A stretch of DNA of 64,000 bases from Steinernema hermaphroditum (lineage: Eukaryota; Nematoda; Chromadorea; Rhabditida; Steinernematidae): contig CM059623.1 of assembly GCA_030435675.1 (NCBI GenBank), positions 6,288,012 to 6,352,011 of the forward strand, given 5' to 3'. This document shows, in pieces, positions 9,628 through 19,886 of the stretch. The notes under the pieces are model-generated. The model saw nothing but the letters and a program-made list of their open reading frames with translations, did no database searches and was not told the origin of the DNA. Positions within the stretch are counted from its first letter, which is position 1; each line of letters opens with the position of its first letter. The translations under genes and the position numbers were made by a program.

Positions 9628-10844
9628 AATGAGAAGTCCCAAACTGTCCCACGCCAATTCGGCTGAAATTTGGCAGGGAGAGAGAGGTGCTAGAGTGTAG
9701 CAAAATCTGATAGGTTTCATCGGTGAATGGGGGTTTAAGCTATACTTCATAGTCGATTTTGACCTCTTGGACGCTGCGGCGATAATTAATGAGGACAAAA
9801 GGTCTCCTGGTGCGATGTCCCTGACGCCTGAAAATACACGGTATTCTTGTCAGTCTTTGTCGTTTTTTTGACGGGTGTTCTAAGGTTTTCGGCATTTAGA
9901 GCCAAAATCAACATTGTGAGTTAACAACCATGTTCTTGTAGCAAGAAAACTGGTCAAAAAAACGACAAAAACTGACACAGATACCGTATATCTTGTGGCG
10001 TCAGGGATATCGCACCAGGACGCCTTACAATGACTGAGGACAAAATCACGACTTTTACGACTTTATTTCGCGAATCAAAGGCGTTATGCCTTGCGCGACA
10101 CCGAAAATAAACAAACAGAGGATGTCTGGCGGACGGCTTCATCCCTGGCGCGGCGTAGATGTCGAAAACCGGTCGTAGACGGCGCACTTCACGGGGCATC
10201 TGGGAATCGGCAAATCTTCAGCTGCGGCAGCGGAACAAAATCACCTACCTTAAATATTAAATATGTTTGCGGCACAGCGGGCGCTTCTGAGCTTGCAGCT
10301 GATGGTCCGTGGTCCGGGAGTTGCTCCTTCGCTGGTCCTCAGCGCGTCGGCGACCTTCGGGATGACATCTCACGCAGGACATCTTGTTGTCAGCGGTGGT
10401 GGGACTACGGTTTCCGGGTGTCCCAATTCCCTCTGAAAGCCGGAACAGTCACAACTGCCACGGGGTTTGCCATCTGACCGACCAGACACTCAGAGAGCGA
10501 CCGGAGGGACCGACCGCTCGCCACCGCGACACGAGTCAAAGTCCGAGGACAAAATCACCTACCTTAAATATTACTCAAAATACGTAAACGATCTGCTGTT
10601 CGCCCTGGGAATTCATCCACAGTCCCTCTTGAACGATTCGGGAGCGATTCACGGATCCGTTTTATCCGGAAGTTCTAGTAAATTTCGTGAAGAATGAAAA
10701 GCACCAAGGGTTATACATATGTTAGTTTATAGCTTAAACCCTCCATTAACCGATGAAACTTATCAGGTTTTGCTGCACTCTAGCACCTCTCTCCCTGCTA
10801 AATTTCAGCCGAATCGGCGTGGGACAGTTTGGGACCTCTCCTTG
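9628..10844. mobile_element. TAA-target MITE, copy 2, host of a SINE
   Basis: Ends CAATGAGAAGTCCCAAACTG and GGGACCTCTCCTTG match the MITE at 29870-30546. About 1.2 kb long because a SINE (10050-10544) with its own target duplication sits inside. A 30-bp piece related to the distal end of the 8908-9250 repeat replaces a few bases near 9775. Confidence 0.65.
10050..10544 (-). mobile_element. SINE-like retroelement (SINE1) with 14-bp target duplication
   Basis: Flanked by the direct repeat GAGGACAAAATCAC (10036-10049 and 10545-10558). On the minus strand the head reads GTGGCGAGCGGTCGGTCCCT, and the tail is a CAAGGCATAACGCCTTTG hairpin followed by CGCGAAATAAAGTCGTAAAA. The tail form resembles the 3' end of the RTE LINE in this window. 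A 22-bp segment of the flanking MITE (starting AAAATCACCTACC) also appears inside the SINE at 10236-10257. Confidence 0.75.
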
Positions 10845-10853
10845 TTAACAATA

Positions 10854-11218
10854 GAGTTGTCATCGGGTCGAACCCGAAAATCCGCATTTTTTGTAGTACG
10901 GACCAATTTTGAACTGCGATCGAGAAGCTTCCAAGTGCGCTGGCTTCGCTCCAATGTCACAGCCCAGCACAACCAAAAAACTTGGCCGAACAACGAAAAA
11001 GTCCATTCAACAATTTTCGGGTTCAGATTTTCGGGTTCGGGTTTTTCGGGTTTCACCCCTAATTGGACCTTGTTTTGCTGCGCGGTCAAATTTTTTTGAT
11101 TGTGCTGGGCTGCGACGTTGGGGCGAAGCCAGCGCACTTCGAAGTTTCTCGATTGGACTTCGAAATTGGCCCGTACTGCAAAAAATGTGCATTTTCGGGT
11201 TCGACCCTATGACAACTC
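10854..11218. mobile_element. TA-target MITE, 365 bp
   Basis: Terminal inverted repeats start GAGTTGTCATCGGGTCGAAC and end GTTCGACCCTATGACAACTC, flanked by TA on both sides (10852-10853, 11219-11220). The inverted repeat extends inward through CGGGTTC blocks and paired GCTGGCTTCGCTCCAA/TTGGGGCGAAGCCAGC. The TA target suggests the Tc1/mariner superfamily; no ORF. Confidence 0.75.
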
Positions 11219-11239
11219 TAGTCAGCAAACAAGAGGAGG

Positions 11240-12240
11240 TGGAGGATGACGAAGAAGGTGTCCGCCGTTTAGGGAGTCGACAGAAGGGGAGCCGATGTCA
11301 TGCACAATTCTAAGTGACTCTAAGGGTTCGGAGTCGCCGGTGGATAGGAGATCACCGGGACGCCCCCTAGAGGATCATCCTCGTCTTAAATTCGGTCACC
11401 AGTCTCTTTCCAAGAAGCTGTCGATCCTCAGGACCACCCAAGACGCGGGCGGAAGGACGATTACCGGTGCACTCATAAATAAGTGATGGGTGCTCAGTCA
11501 CGGCGCCAATTAGCGTCCGATCGGCTGCCTCCCGCAATCCCACACTTATCCCGCACCACAATTGATTCGACAACGTATAATTCGAATTTGCATAACGACG
11601 TCCGGGTTAAGTTGGGGTCAAAAGCGCGCAATTACGCACTCGGCGCTTGCTCAACGCCACTTGTGGATAACGTCCGCCTCGAGTGCCTCTCCACGGCCTA
11701 AACACGGACCGGATCAGGCTGTGCGGGGCAAACAACGGAGCCACCACTCACCACGGTAATAACACTTGCCACGTGGGCTACCGTATCTCTTCGAAAGCAA
11801 AACTCCACTTTTGGACCATATTCCGTTCTCCGCCAAACTACCGTACCCTGACCATCGAAGAGCGGCGTTTCAGGAACCGGACGCCAAGATCGGCTTTCCG
11901 CTCCCGAAGCGCCGCGAAATCTCAAAATTCGGTGTTTTGAAAACAGGTGAATCGCTTTGTCGGCGCGAAAGGCGATTTTCCGGACGGCCGCGTGCACGCC
12001 TAAGCGCCGGCACCCCGGTGAATCTTCGGGACGCGGCGCGCTTGGAAGCGCCAAAAAATGATTAATGAAAAGCAAAGCGACGACTCATCGGCGGTAATTA
12101 GATGAATTGGAGCGGCGGGCCACCGTATGGCGCACGCCTATGCAAATGAGGGAAGAGGCTCGCGCCTTTTAGGCTCTTAGCCTGCGCGACCTTGGGGGCG
12201 CAAATCGCCGAAAATCGAATGAATCGAACTGGATCGGTGC
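11240..12240. other. Intergenic region upstream of the secreted-peptide gene
   Basis: About 1 kb of mixed-composition sequence. No ORF with host-like codon use, no repeat unit and no recognisable element. Probable promoter-proximal region of the gene at 12288. Confidence 0.35.
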
Positions 12241-12246
12241 CATAAG

Positions 12247-12254
12247 GATAAAAG
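12247..12254 (+). promoter_or_regulatory. TATA-like element of the secreted-peptide gene
   Basis: GATAAAAG 33 bp upstream of the ATG at 12288, the same short spacing seen for the gene at 2671. Confidence 0.35.
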
Positions 12255-12287
12255 CGGCGCCGACGGTCCCGAGGCGTCAGTGCAGCC

Positions 12288-12579
12288 ATGAAGTTTCTCG
12301 TCCTCCTCCTCTCCCTCGCCCTGTTCTGCGGAATCGCCTCCGGCGACTTCAAAACAAAGACGCTCGGAGGCGTCCTCGACGCGCCGAAGGGGAGTCGCGG
12401 ATTCGTCGAGGGCCATCTGCCCCACGGTGAGTTTGGTTACGGTAGTGGGGGTTCTGAAACTAGCCCTTCCAGGCGGCGTCACTCTGCGCCCGATGAAGAA
12501 GATACGGCGACCGGTTGGCGAGAGGCGCGAGGAGCGCATCAAGCGCCAGGACTACTACTACTACTATTACTACTACTAG
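12288..12579 (+). CDS. Short secreted precursor ending in Lys-Arg and a poly-Tyr peptide
   Basis: Exons 12288-12426 and 12473-12579 join through a 46-bp intron to give 81 aa. The first 19 residues (MKFLVLLLSLALFCGIASG) are a textbook signal peptide. The mature part is basic and Gly/Pro containing (LRPMKKIRRPVGERREERI). It ends with KRQDY followed by seven more tyrosines and TAG, so the C-terminus is QD plus eight tyrosines directly after a dibasic KR site. Prohormone-convertase cleavage there would release a decapeptide-like QDY8. That layout is compatible with a neuropeptide-like, antimicrobial or cuticle-associated secreted peptide; none of these is shown. A tyrosine tail could also be crosslinked by peroxidases. 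I do not recognise a family. Confidence 0.75.
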
Positions 12580-13020
12580 GATACACGCGTCGCCGGCGGA
12601 TGTAGATACTCGAATTGTGCAGAGTATAATGAAAAGTTTTATTTGTGGGACCTTCTTGACATGCAGAAGGGGGGTCACTGGAGAGGAAGGAAGGGGTGAA
12701 CTTCTGGAAGTCTGAAAACAATGGGAACATGACCTCAGTGCGAGGAAGCGTTATGATAGGTGATGCGGACGATGATCACTCACGGCTTCAGAACTTTTGA
12801 CACCGATTCGGCGACTTTCTGGTCGGCGAAGTTCCGAATAAGAAATTCACCACCCCCCTGCAGAAGGCTCTCATCCAAGGAGAACTTTAGGAAGGCCTCA
12901 AGAGGTTCAATAAGCAGTTTCCAGGGCCGTGTCTTCTCTCGGAGTTCCGTTCGCGGCCGTTCTGTGTGCGCGTTCCGTTCGTTCTCGCCGCCTTCTTCAC
13001 TCTTCTTGTAACATTCTGTG
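12580..13020. other. Interval between two gene models
   Basis: It contains a short host-like coding stretch near 12832-12885 (KKFTTPLQKALIQGEL then a stop), which could be an upstream exon of the model at 13027. Otherwise nothing can be called. Confidence 0.25.
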
Positions 13021-13026
13021 TTTCAG

Positions 13027-13452
13027 AGGGATGCTGGATGTTCGCCTTCTGCAGCGCGAAGTGGTGCAGAGGAACTTCGCGAATCTGCTGAAGAACGGAC
13101 ACCTGGTGGGCAAGGAGATGTACAGTTTCCGGAGGGTGAGTTCTCGAGGCGTGGCGATCTACAGGCGTCGTTTCAGTTCTCACTCAACGAGTGCTTCACA
13201 CTCATGTACCGCGGATACGTGCTACGCGAGGCGCAGCAGGCAGAGGCTCCGGATGCGCTGAGGGACAGCGGAAGGAGGCCAGGAGGAAGAAGAAAAAAAA
13301 GAAGGGTCGGGGAAGAACCGAGAGAAAGATCGACGCAGAGCTACAGGAGGACCCGTCGAACCAGAAGACACAGAATGCCGCAAGAGTGGAGCGCTCGGAA
13401 GCAGAAGAGTGCTCAGCACAAACAAGCGTCTACCTTAAGCCGTGGAATATAA
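13027..13452 (+). CDS. Partial host gene, possible tRNA-splicing endonuclease SEN2-like
   Basis: An exon opens after tttcag at 13026 and ends at a gtgag donor after 13135. It joins in phase over 41 bp to a second exon from 13177 that stops with TAA at 13450-13452. The joined frame reads through QRNFANLLKNGHLVGKEMYS and RRFSLNECFTLMYRGYVLRE, then becomes Arg/Lys rich. A segment of the form RN..LL.NG..GK followed by F.L...E.F.L.Y resembles the N-terminal part of the SEN2 subunit of tRNA-intron endonuclease, but the catalytic C-terminal domain is absent here. This may be a truncated gene. The 5' exons are not resolved and the family call is weak. Confidence 0.3.
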   Translation, partial: RDAGCSPSAARSGAEELRESAEERTPGGQGDVQFPEGEFSRRGDLQASFQFSLNECFTLMYRGYVLREAQQAEAPDALRDSGRRPGGRRKKRRVGEEPRERSTQSYRRTRRTRRHRMPQEWSARKQKSAQHKQASTLSRGI

Positions 13453-13808
13453 CCAGGCCTTAAGAATTTATGTGTGTGTGTGTTTTTCCGTGCGCACGAC
13501 GGAAACACCCACACAAAACAAGGACCCCGAGGGGAACCGAACCCGACACCGCCCGCTTACAAACAGAGAACGTTCGCAATGAGCCACACAAGCAGTTGAA
13601 ATGATAGCGCTCTACTTCCATTATGTCTCTGGCGATGCTAGGCTTTGAATTTTTTTACTGTTTTTGAGTGATTTTTTGCCTATTTTGTAACGAGCAGAGT
13701 TTTCGGTTCGAGTTTCCTGAAACTTTCAGTTTTTTCGCCCACTTTAGCCATTTACATGAGCGCCAATCTTGCCGCCCGCAGGGCTACAGTTTCAGGCCCC
13801 AACTTCAC

Positions 13809-14318
13809 GATTCACGATTTTACTTCATGAATCAAAGGCGTTACGCTTTGCATGACACCGATTAATAGACAACAGAGGATATCACTTGTAGACGGCTTCA
13901 TTCCTGGCGTGGTGTTGATGTCGAACCGGTCGTAGACGGCGCGCTTCACGGGGCATCTGGGAATCGCGCATCTCCGGAAATGGCGGTGAAACTTCTTCTT
14001 CACGGGCGTTTGCGGCACAGCGGACGCTTCTGAGCTCGCATATGCTTCGAAAAAATGAGTCCATGGTCCAGAAGTTGCGGTTTCGTCGGTGGTGGCGTCC
14101 TCAGAGCGTCGGCGACCTTCGGGATGACATCGCACGCAGCCGGATTCCTGGCGTCGGACATCTTGTTGTCAGCGGTGGTGGGACTACGGCTTCCGGGTGT
14201 CCCAATTCCCTCTGGAAGCCGGAAAACTCATACATGCCACAGGGTTTGCTGTCTGACCAACCGGACGCTCAGAGAGCGACCGGAGGGACCGACCGCTCGC
14301 CACCGCGACACGAGTGAG
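13809..14318 (-). mobile_element. SINE1, near full-length copy with 15-bp target duplication
   Basis: Flanked by AGGCCCCAACTTCAC at 13794-13808 and 14319-14333. On the minus strand the head is GGTGGCGAGCGGTCGGTCCC and the tail ends in AAGTAAAATCGTGAATCGTG after a hairpin. At 510 bp it is the best reference copy in the window. A conserved frame (containing RRCPVKRAVYDRFDI-like words in several copies) hints that part of the body came from coding sequence. Confidence 0.8.
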
Positions 14319-14389
14319 AGGCCCCAACTTCACTAAAAAGAAACGGCAGCACCCTCAACGCTAATGTATGGAATTTTGATAAATGGTGC

Positions 14390-16792
14390 CCTTCGATAGT
14401 CATACTCTGTGCAAATACGTTCTTTGCTGAGGTGCGTTGGGGGGACGACCAGAATGAGGCACTTCGCGTGGATTCAGCGATGGACCAGACACGCTCTGGG
14501 TAGCTACTGGCGAGAGTTCCATGGGGTCCGGTTCGTTGGCTGCACTGTCAGGAGCGTTGGGGTTGTTCATTGTAGCAGCGGCTGAGTTCGTGAAGTTCTG
14601 TGCAGCTTCCAAGATTTGATTCATTTCGTTCATATTCATGTTGCCCAAATGAGAAAGAGTTTCCTAATTATGGGCTTATACCCACTAATATTGTGAAACT
14701 TACATCAATGACGCCTTTTAGATTTTCAAGACTTCGTCGTGTCCTGGTTCTCGTTGTATCTACCTGACTTGGAATCAGGACAGGCTGATAAATGGGTGGA
14801 CTAAGATGAACTGCATGAATAGCAAGTGGATTAGGGGTTTCAGTCGGTGGCAATCTGGCTCCATAGTGAGTGTGGACGGCCTGGACATGTTTACACGCGA
14901 CTCCTGCTCTCAGTATGAGTCGCATCAGTATGTCTTAGCAACTTACGAAGCAACTTATGAGCAACCTTGGTTGTGAAGATCTCGAGCGGAAGCGGAAGTT
15001 CGGTGGAAGCGCTCGATAGCCATGTTGGTATTGGCCACTTCCAATGTGCGAAAAATGGGCTGCCCACTTGCTAAATCTCTCCTGAGTCATGTAATTGTCA
15101 CGGAAATATTGAGCAAATTCGCCGCATTCTTGCGTTCCACTTCCATCCAAAAACGCGAGCATCTGGTGAATGCGTGTAAGGACTTCATCCTCCTGATTGG
15201 TCCTTTAAATGCGTGGAATTTTAATGAGGGAAAAAAGGGTGACTTACTTTGTCAGTTCTGACAAATAATGGTTGACTTCATTTTGTACGGTACGGTCCTT
15301 GACCGTTCGACTTAACTTTTTATTCCACGACCTAAGGACGTGCCAGGTGCAGAGAAGGTGTTTTGTGTCACTTCCTTGTCCGAAAACACTATAGAAGGCA
15401 TTGATGAAAGCGCGCGAGTCATCACTCATTAGGATTCGTGGATTGACTCCAGTACCAAGGCTAAGTATGTCATACTAATAAGTATAAGAATCTAATCTTA
15501 CCAATTCTGAATCTGTGTGAAGAAGGGAATCAGGTCAGCTTCGCTTTCTTGAAAGCAGAAGAAGTGGCATACCGGTCGCGAACGTCCTACGTTATCGTAG
15601 ATGACAGCGGAAGCCAACTTCAAAGAATAGCGAGTGACGTGTTACGTAGTATCGACAGCGATTCCTTTGGGCCCATGTAATAGGAGAAAATTTTTTTGTT
15701 CAAAAGTCATGATTCCTAACTGGAACTCTTCTACACTCGGATCCGTAGGAAGGTGAAAGCCGAAAAACTGGCCTGTTCGATCCGTTTGCACAAGCAGCTT
15801 CACGCTTTGGAGATAGTCGTCTGACAGTCGAAATTTTGAGGGGTTATAGAGTTTAGCGTAGTACGCGAGATCTTACTTATTGAGGAATTTCAACCTTCCT
15901 GAGGACTGAGGATCATCTGTAAGGGCTAACTAAACAGCAAGTTAAGCTGGCTACAGCTTACTTCGAATTACTTCGATGATGTAATCAAAATCTCGGTCGT
16001 CGCGAAACAAACGCGCAAGAGTGAGCCTCTTCTCCATAGTTAGACGCAACCATGCGGAATCAAGAGTGTGGCCAGTGTGCTGGATACTGTATGCAATTTT
16101 CGTTTCAGTAGGAGTTGTGATCACCTGAAAGCGCTTTCGGCATATTTGCAAAGCGTCAAACTCACCCGAGCGAACGCTGTGCAAGTTTTGCCGCTCCTGA
16201 TGGACTTGCTGGGGAGTATTGTTGTAACATCTGTAGGTTCGCTCTCGATAACTGGCCCGCTCCTACTACAGTAGAATGTTTGTGTAGTATAGGATTGCTT
16301 TCGCTTTGCGCCTCGACGTGCGACGAAATCAGCACAATGCACCACTTTTAGATTGTCCAACCATTGCTAAATGGACATATCCCAATTTTACGGCCATCCG
16401 AAATCACTTACTTTAAGTGTCTCATTGGGTGGTAAAGTGATTTCGTTAATGGCAAAATTGGCATCGTGTTCACCTGCATAGTGATGAGCGAGGAGCAGAT
16501 GAGACACCACAAAACGATCGCAAGACGGACATGGAATGGTTTTATCAACCTGATCGCTGTCGGCATCGTGGTGGATCTCGTGAAGATGACGGCTGTAAAC
16601 CGCCTTGTGGCCTTCCCAGCCGCAATTATTATATGGACAAAATCCCGGTTTGCTGACCGATCGAATCGAATGCATACCGTGGACACTGCGTTGATGCTGT
16701 TTCAAAAGATCATTTCGAGCAAATGATTTCGTGCAACCAGAAAAACCACAAAGTAACTCCTCGCCTTGTTGAACACTCAAATGATGAGACAT
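14390..16792 (-). pseudogene. MULE-type transposase with C2H2 and SWIM fingers, multi-exon, inactivated
   Basis: Reading the minus strand from ATG at 16792, exon 1 (to 16412) encodes C2H2-like fingers (CGFSGCTKSFARNDLLKQH). Exons 16366-16166 and 16124-15963 continue in phase (DNLKVVHCADFVARRGAKRK, then YSIQHTGHTLDSAW). Further downstream come VDTT, SDDSRAFINAFYSVFG and LLCTWHVLRSW, the D...D and CxxH-like blocks of the MULE transposase core. A SWIM-type GVACKHVQAVH lies at about 14890. A TAA interrupts the frame directly after VDTT (about 15643), and later splice joins do not stay in phase, so I call it a pseudogene. MULE transposases cut and paste with 8-11 bp target duplications. Confidence 0.65.
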
Positions 16793-17439
16793 ATCTGCAA
16801 AATGAAAAAGTTCAAAGTTCAAACCGAACGCAACACTGGATACGAAGTGAGAAACTATCACGAAAGAAACTACGAGGAACTATGCGACGTGAGAAACTAT
16901 CACAAAGTCAATTTAGTCCCTCAGAGTTTGCAAATGAGTTTCGATTTTCAATCTGTCGGCAAATGCCCATTATAACTTCTTCTTTATATTGAGAAAAGAT
17001 TACAAATATCGGCTCGGAAATTAGTTCTTGAACTCACAATGCCTATGGAAATGAGGCTACCGTTGTCACACCCGGCAAAGAGGCCTATTTTCTACTTCTT
17101 TTTCTGCTTTCAATGTATATTTCGATGGTAAATGTGGTTAGATAGAGATAAAAATGAAAACGCACACCAATTAGTGGGTTACATTTATAAACCCGGCTGC
17201 GCGCGAATTCGCGCCCTTCAGGTACTAAAAGCCAATTAGGTGCTCATGCAAATGGCTGAAGTTGGGGCCAAGAAACTGTAGCCCTGCGGGCGGCAAGATT
17301 GGTGCTCATGCAAATGATAGAAGTTGTCCAAAAGACTGCAAAGCTAACAAATACGCTAAAAACGGCACAAAAACTGTCTCCGAACGGCGAGAAACAAGAA
17401 GATGTCATCGACATCGGCCCAGAGTCCCGCGGCAGATCT

Positions 17440-17775
17440 TCCCCGCCTCAGTCTATGTTTTCAAGTTTTGTGTATTTAAAATAGATCACGGGGGAAATAA
17501 ACCAGTCCACTGTCCAACCGATTTCATGGTGCATCGGACCACCTCCCTGTGACCCGATACCGTATCCCACCTCCGAAGATGTCCACAGCGCTCCGCCGCC
17601 GGATGACCCGCCTACTGAACAAGTTAAAGGCGACGATGGAAGAGGTCAACGACCAAACCACACCGTCCTGTGTGGCCTCGATCCGCTCGCACAGCGCCGA
17701 CGCACAGCCATCGATCGATATCCTCGCCAGTCACGCCGCCACGATTCAGACGCTCCTCGGACAGCTCGACTCACA
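17440..17775 (+). mobile_element. BEL/Pao-like LTR element, 5' fragment
   Basis: A T/A-rich LTR-like tail ends in CA at 17525-17526, followed at once by TGGTGCATCGGACC, a primer-binding-site-like sequence. From ATG at 17579 a frame begins STALRRRMTRLLNKLKATME and continues to about 17775. This coiled-coil-like start resembles gag N-termini of BEL/Pao elements. It is cut off by a CAAGGGAACGG terminus (17776) of another repeat. Family assignment is tentative. Confidence 0.4.
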
Positions 17776-17905
17776 AGGGAACGGTCAATCATGCAACTCT
17801 AAGATCGGCGCGAGACTATTGGCAAACGGTAGGTCTAGGTGAGTGTAGTAACTGTGTAAAATATTAGGTGCCCTCGCTCTGATACCAGCGAGAAAAAGAG
17901 GTTTA
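17776..17905. repeat. Truncated end of a CAAGGG-type element
   Basis: CAAGGGAACGGTCAATCATG starts here and recurs at about 55182 with the following 15 bp. The other end is missing. Confidence 0.45.
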
Positions 17906-17908
17906 AAT

Positions 17909-18487
17909 TTGTGGCTACGAGTATGGCGGCACGAGGCGTTCGTGGTCACGGGTTCGAACTTTGACAAGCGAATGCATGTATTTCGTCATTTTTTAGGAAA
18001 AGAAAAATGTACCTGGGAACCGGTTCAGAACCTCTCCTGGTTGGGATTGGTGATTAACCTAGATACTTTTTCAGTCAGCTTGACCGAAAAGCGCTTAACT
18101 AGGTTGGAAGGCAGAATTGCGGACATCCTGCAAAAGGAGTCTCCTAGCAAAGAGGAGAGAATGAAGCTGGCGGGAACTATCGCCTCGACCAGCTTTGTTT
18201 TTGGTCCAGTAGCTTCATTAAAAGCACGCAGTTTACATGCAGTCCTGAAGCAGATGGAGCATTTGCCAGCGCGTGCCAAACAAACACTAGCTAGGGAAGA
18301 AGTTCGCGATCTTAGGTGGTGGTGGCAGAACGCCAGGAAACGAAATAGTAAATCTTTGGAGGTTGAATTGTCCACGCGTCGTTTGGCCACTGATGCATCA
18401 GCTACGGGGATGGGAGCAGTTATGTGGCTCCAGAATGGAACAACTGTAAGAACGAACATGAATTTTAAGCCTCATGAAAGAGCCGAG
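17909..18487 (+). pseudogene. PAT/DIRS reverse transcriptase-RNase H fragment (fourth copy)
   Basis: The frame includes KCTWEPVQNLSWLGLVINLD, then PSKEERMKLAGTIASTSFVF and RRLATDASATGMGAVMW. It is colinear with the 3' part of the RT and the start of the RNase H domain in the PAT elements at 20.6, 42 and 60 kb. The N-terminal RT half (including the YLDDG box) and the RNase H C-terminus are missing. The 3' break coincides with the start of a SINE2-type repeat. It cannot be functional. Confidence 0.8.
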
Positions 18488-19090
18488 GTCTTTCATTTGT
18501 GTCCCCAGCGATCGGTCGGGTCGTCCACTCGCTCTCTCTCTCTCTGAGGCTGTCTGGGCTGAATTAGTTGAGTGAGCGGTCGTTCTCGGCCGTCGTTGTT
18601 GGTGCAATGATCGCCCTGGCTCCCAGAAGGCCTAGGAACACCAGGGAGCCGTAGTTCCACCGTCTTGCCAAGAAGCTGGTCACTGCCGCCCGACTCCACC
18701 CGCGCCGCCAGAGAAGTCTCGCTGAAAGTCCGCGCAGCCAGCTGGCCTGATGGTTCACGGTTCGTCCGTTGTGCTCCACCGACGCGTTTCATCCGGATGC
18801 CGTTCTTCACCCGTGTCTCCGCGGAAACTGCCGAAGAAGCTCTCCAACTCCGACGTCCGCACCGCCACCCGAGTTGAAGACAGATGCGCTGTACACCACC
18901 GTCACCGGAATCAGCTCTACGCATCTCTGATCCCCGCGCACACTGATGGGATCGGCGTGTTCTACTCTGATGTGCCGAAGCCAGAAGAAGACAGGCGACT
19001 ACGGAGTAACATTGTATTTCTTGTGCATATATATGACGTCTCGCAAGGCGTAAGCCTTAGATACGAGAAGTAAACTCGTAAACTTGAAAA
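18488..19090 (+). mobile_element. SINE2-like retroelement
   Basis: It begins CTTTCATTTGTGTCCCCAGC, runs through CGATCGGTCGGGTCG and ends with the hairpin CAAGGCGTAAGCCTTAG and GATACGAGAAGTAAACTCGT. Copies or fragments lie at 35938-36430 and 38275-38400. The tail (hairpin, then a cGA(A)ATAAA(n)TCGT motif) is shared with SINE1 and resembles the RTE tail at 52440. No coding capacity is supported. Confidence 0.6.
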
Positions 19091-19237
19091 ATTGAAAAGT
19101 AAGCAAATAACTAACTGAAGAGCTGGACGGCGGCCGTCTAATTTCTTGGTGTTCTTCGCTGTGTCGGAGCTCTTGGTGGACGTCCGGGGTCGAGCTGGCT
19201 GTGCGGAAGCATTCTCGGGGCGTGTGGGCGTCGGAGG

Positions 19238-19629
19238 TCATTCAGGAACCTCGTGGCATTGGCCCTGATCGACGTTTATTTCTTGTGACGACTGTGCCGT
19301 GAACTGTTCTGGAGTCGGTCGCCGCGAGAAGAGGAGGATGGGCGTCGATTGTATACTTTGCCATATTGAAATATTGTTTGTTGTTTCGTTGTAATAAGTG
19401 GCTGTGACACCTACTTCTAGCTCGTATTGTCGAGTCAATGGCGAATGTCACCGCCGCACTTCGTTGCAGGACCGCAATCAGGGACACGATCGGGTCCGTT
19501 ATAAGGGGATTTTCAGGTTTCTGGCTGAATAAGTGGATATTCTCGAGCATAGTGTTTTTCAAAATTCCGCTTTGATACAAATGTTTGCCGATCGCCAGAG
19601 TAGCGTATGGATCGGTTTGTGGCGCATTT
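19238..19629 (-). other. Unclassified coding relic, frameshifted
   Basis: Two overlapping minus-strand frames look like one decayed protein: KPENPLITDPIVSLIAVLQR in one, then GVTATYYNETTNNISIWQSI in the other, ending in a stop at 19238. A single frameshift near 19430 would connect them. I do not recognise the family. It might belong to a retroelement. Confidence 0.25.
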
Positions 19630-19733
19630 TCTACTTTCCTCACGCGGTGGTGAGCGGTCGGTCTCTCCGGTCGCTCTCTGAGTGTCTGGTTTCGTCAGAT
19701 GGCAAACCTTGTGGCATATATGAGTTTCCTCTA
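19630..19733 (+). mobile_element. SINE1 head, first piece of a split copy
   Basis: GGTGGTGAGCGGTCGGTCTC followed by CGCTCTCTGAG and GGCAAACCTTGTGGCATATA matches the SINE1 head. It stops at GAGTTT/TCC, exactly where the next 19734-22249 element starts. The missing continuation is found at 22250. Confidence 0.7.
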
Positions 19734-19886
19734 CGTGGCTTCGCCACTCCGCGGAAAAGCGCATTTCCGCTTCGCCTGTCCCAACTGGCGAAACCTAAAC
19801 CGACCCATACTACCACTACACTATTACAACAAAGCAAAAGAGTTTTTGCTTTACTTTACTTTACTCAGTTCGAGAAGGCAAGAAGA

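Larger units (their letters stand above)
13640..17390 (-). mobile_element. Decayed Mutator-like element (MULE-A)
   Basis: Inverted sequences near both ends share TTGCCGCCCGCAGGGCTACA (13769 region) and its complement near 17277, with CTCATGCAAATG motifs around the right copy. Between them lies an intron-containing transposase gene on the minus strand with C2H2 fingers, a MULE core and a SWIM-type finger. A SINE with a 15-bp duplication is inserted near the left end. Exact termini and a 9-bp target duplication were not resolved, so the limits are approximate. Confidence 0.6.

Noticed and set aside
13511..13590. tRNA-like motif on the minus strand (GGGTTCGGTTCCC)
   Set aside because: Only a B-box-like word is convincing; no A box at the right distance.
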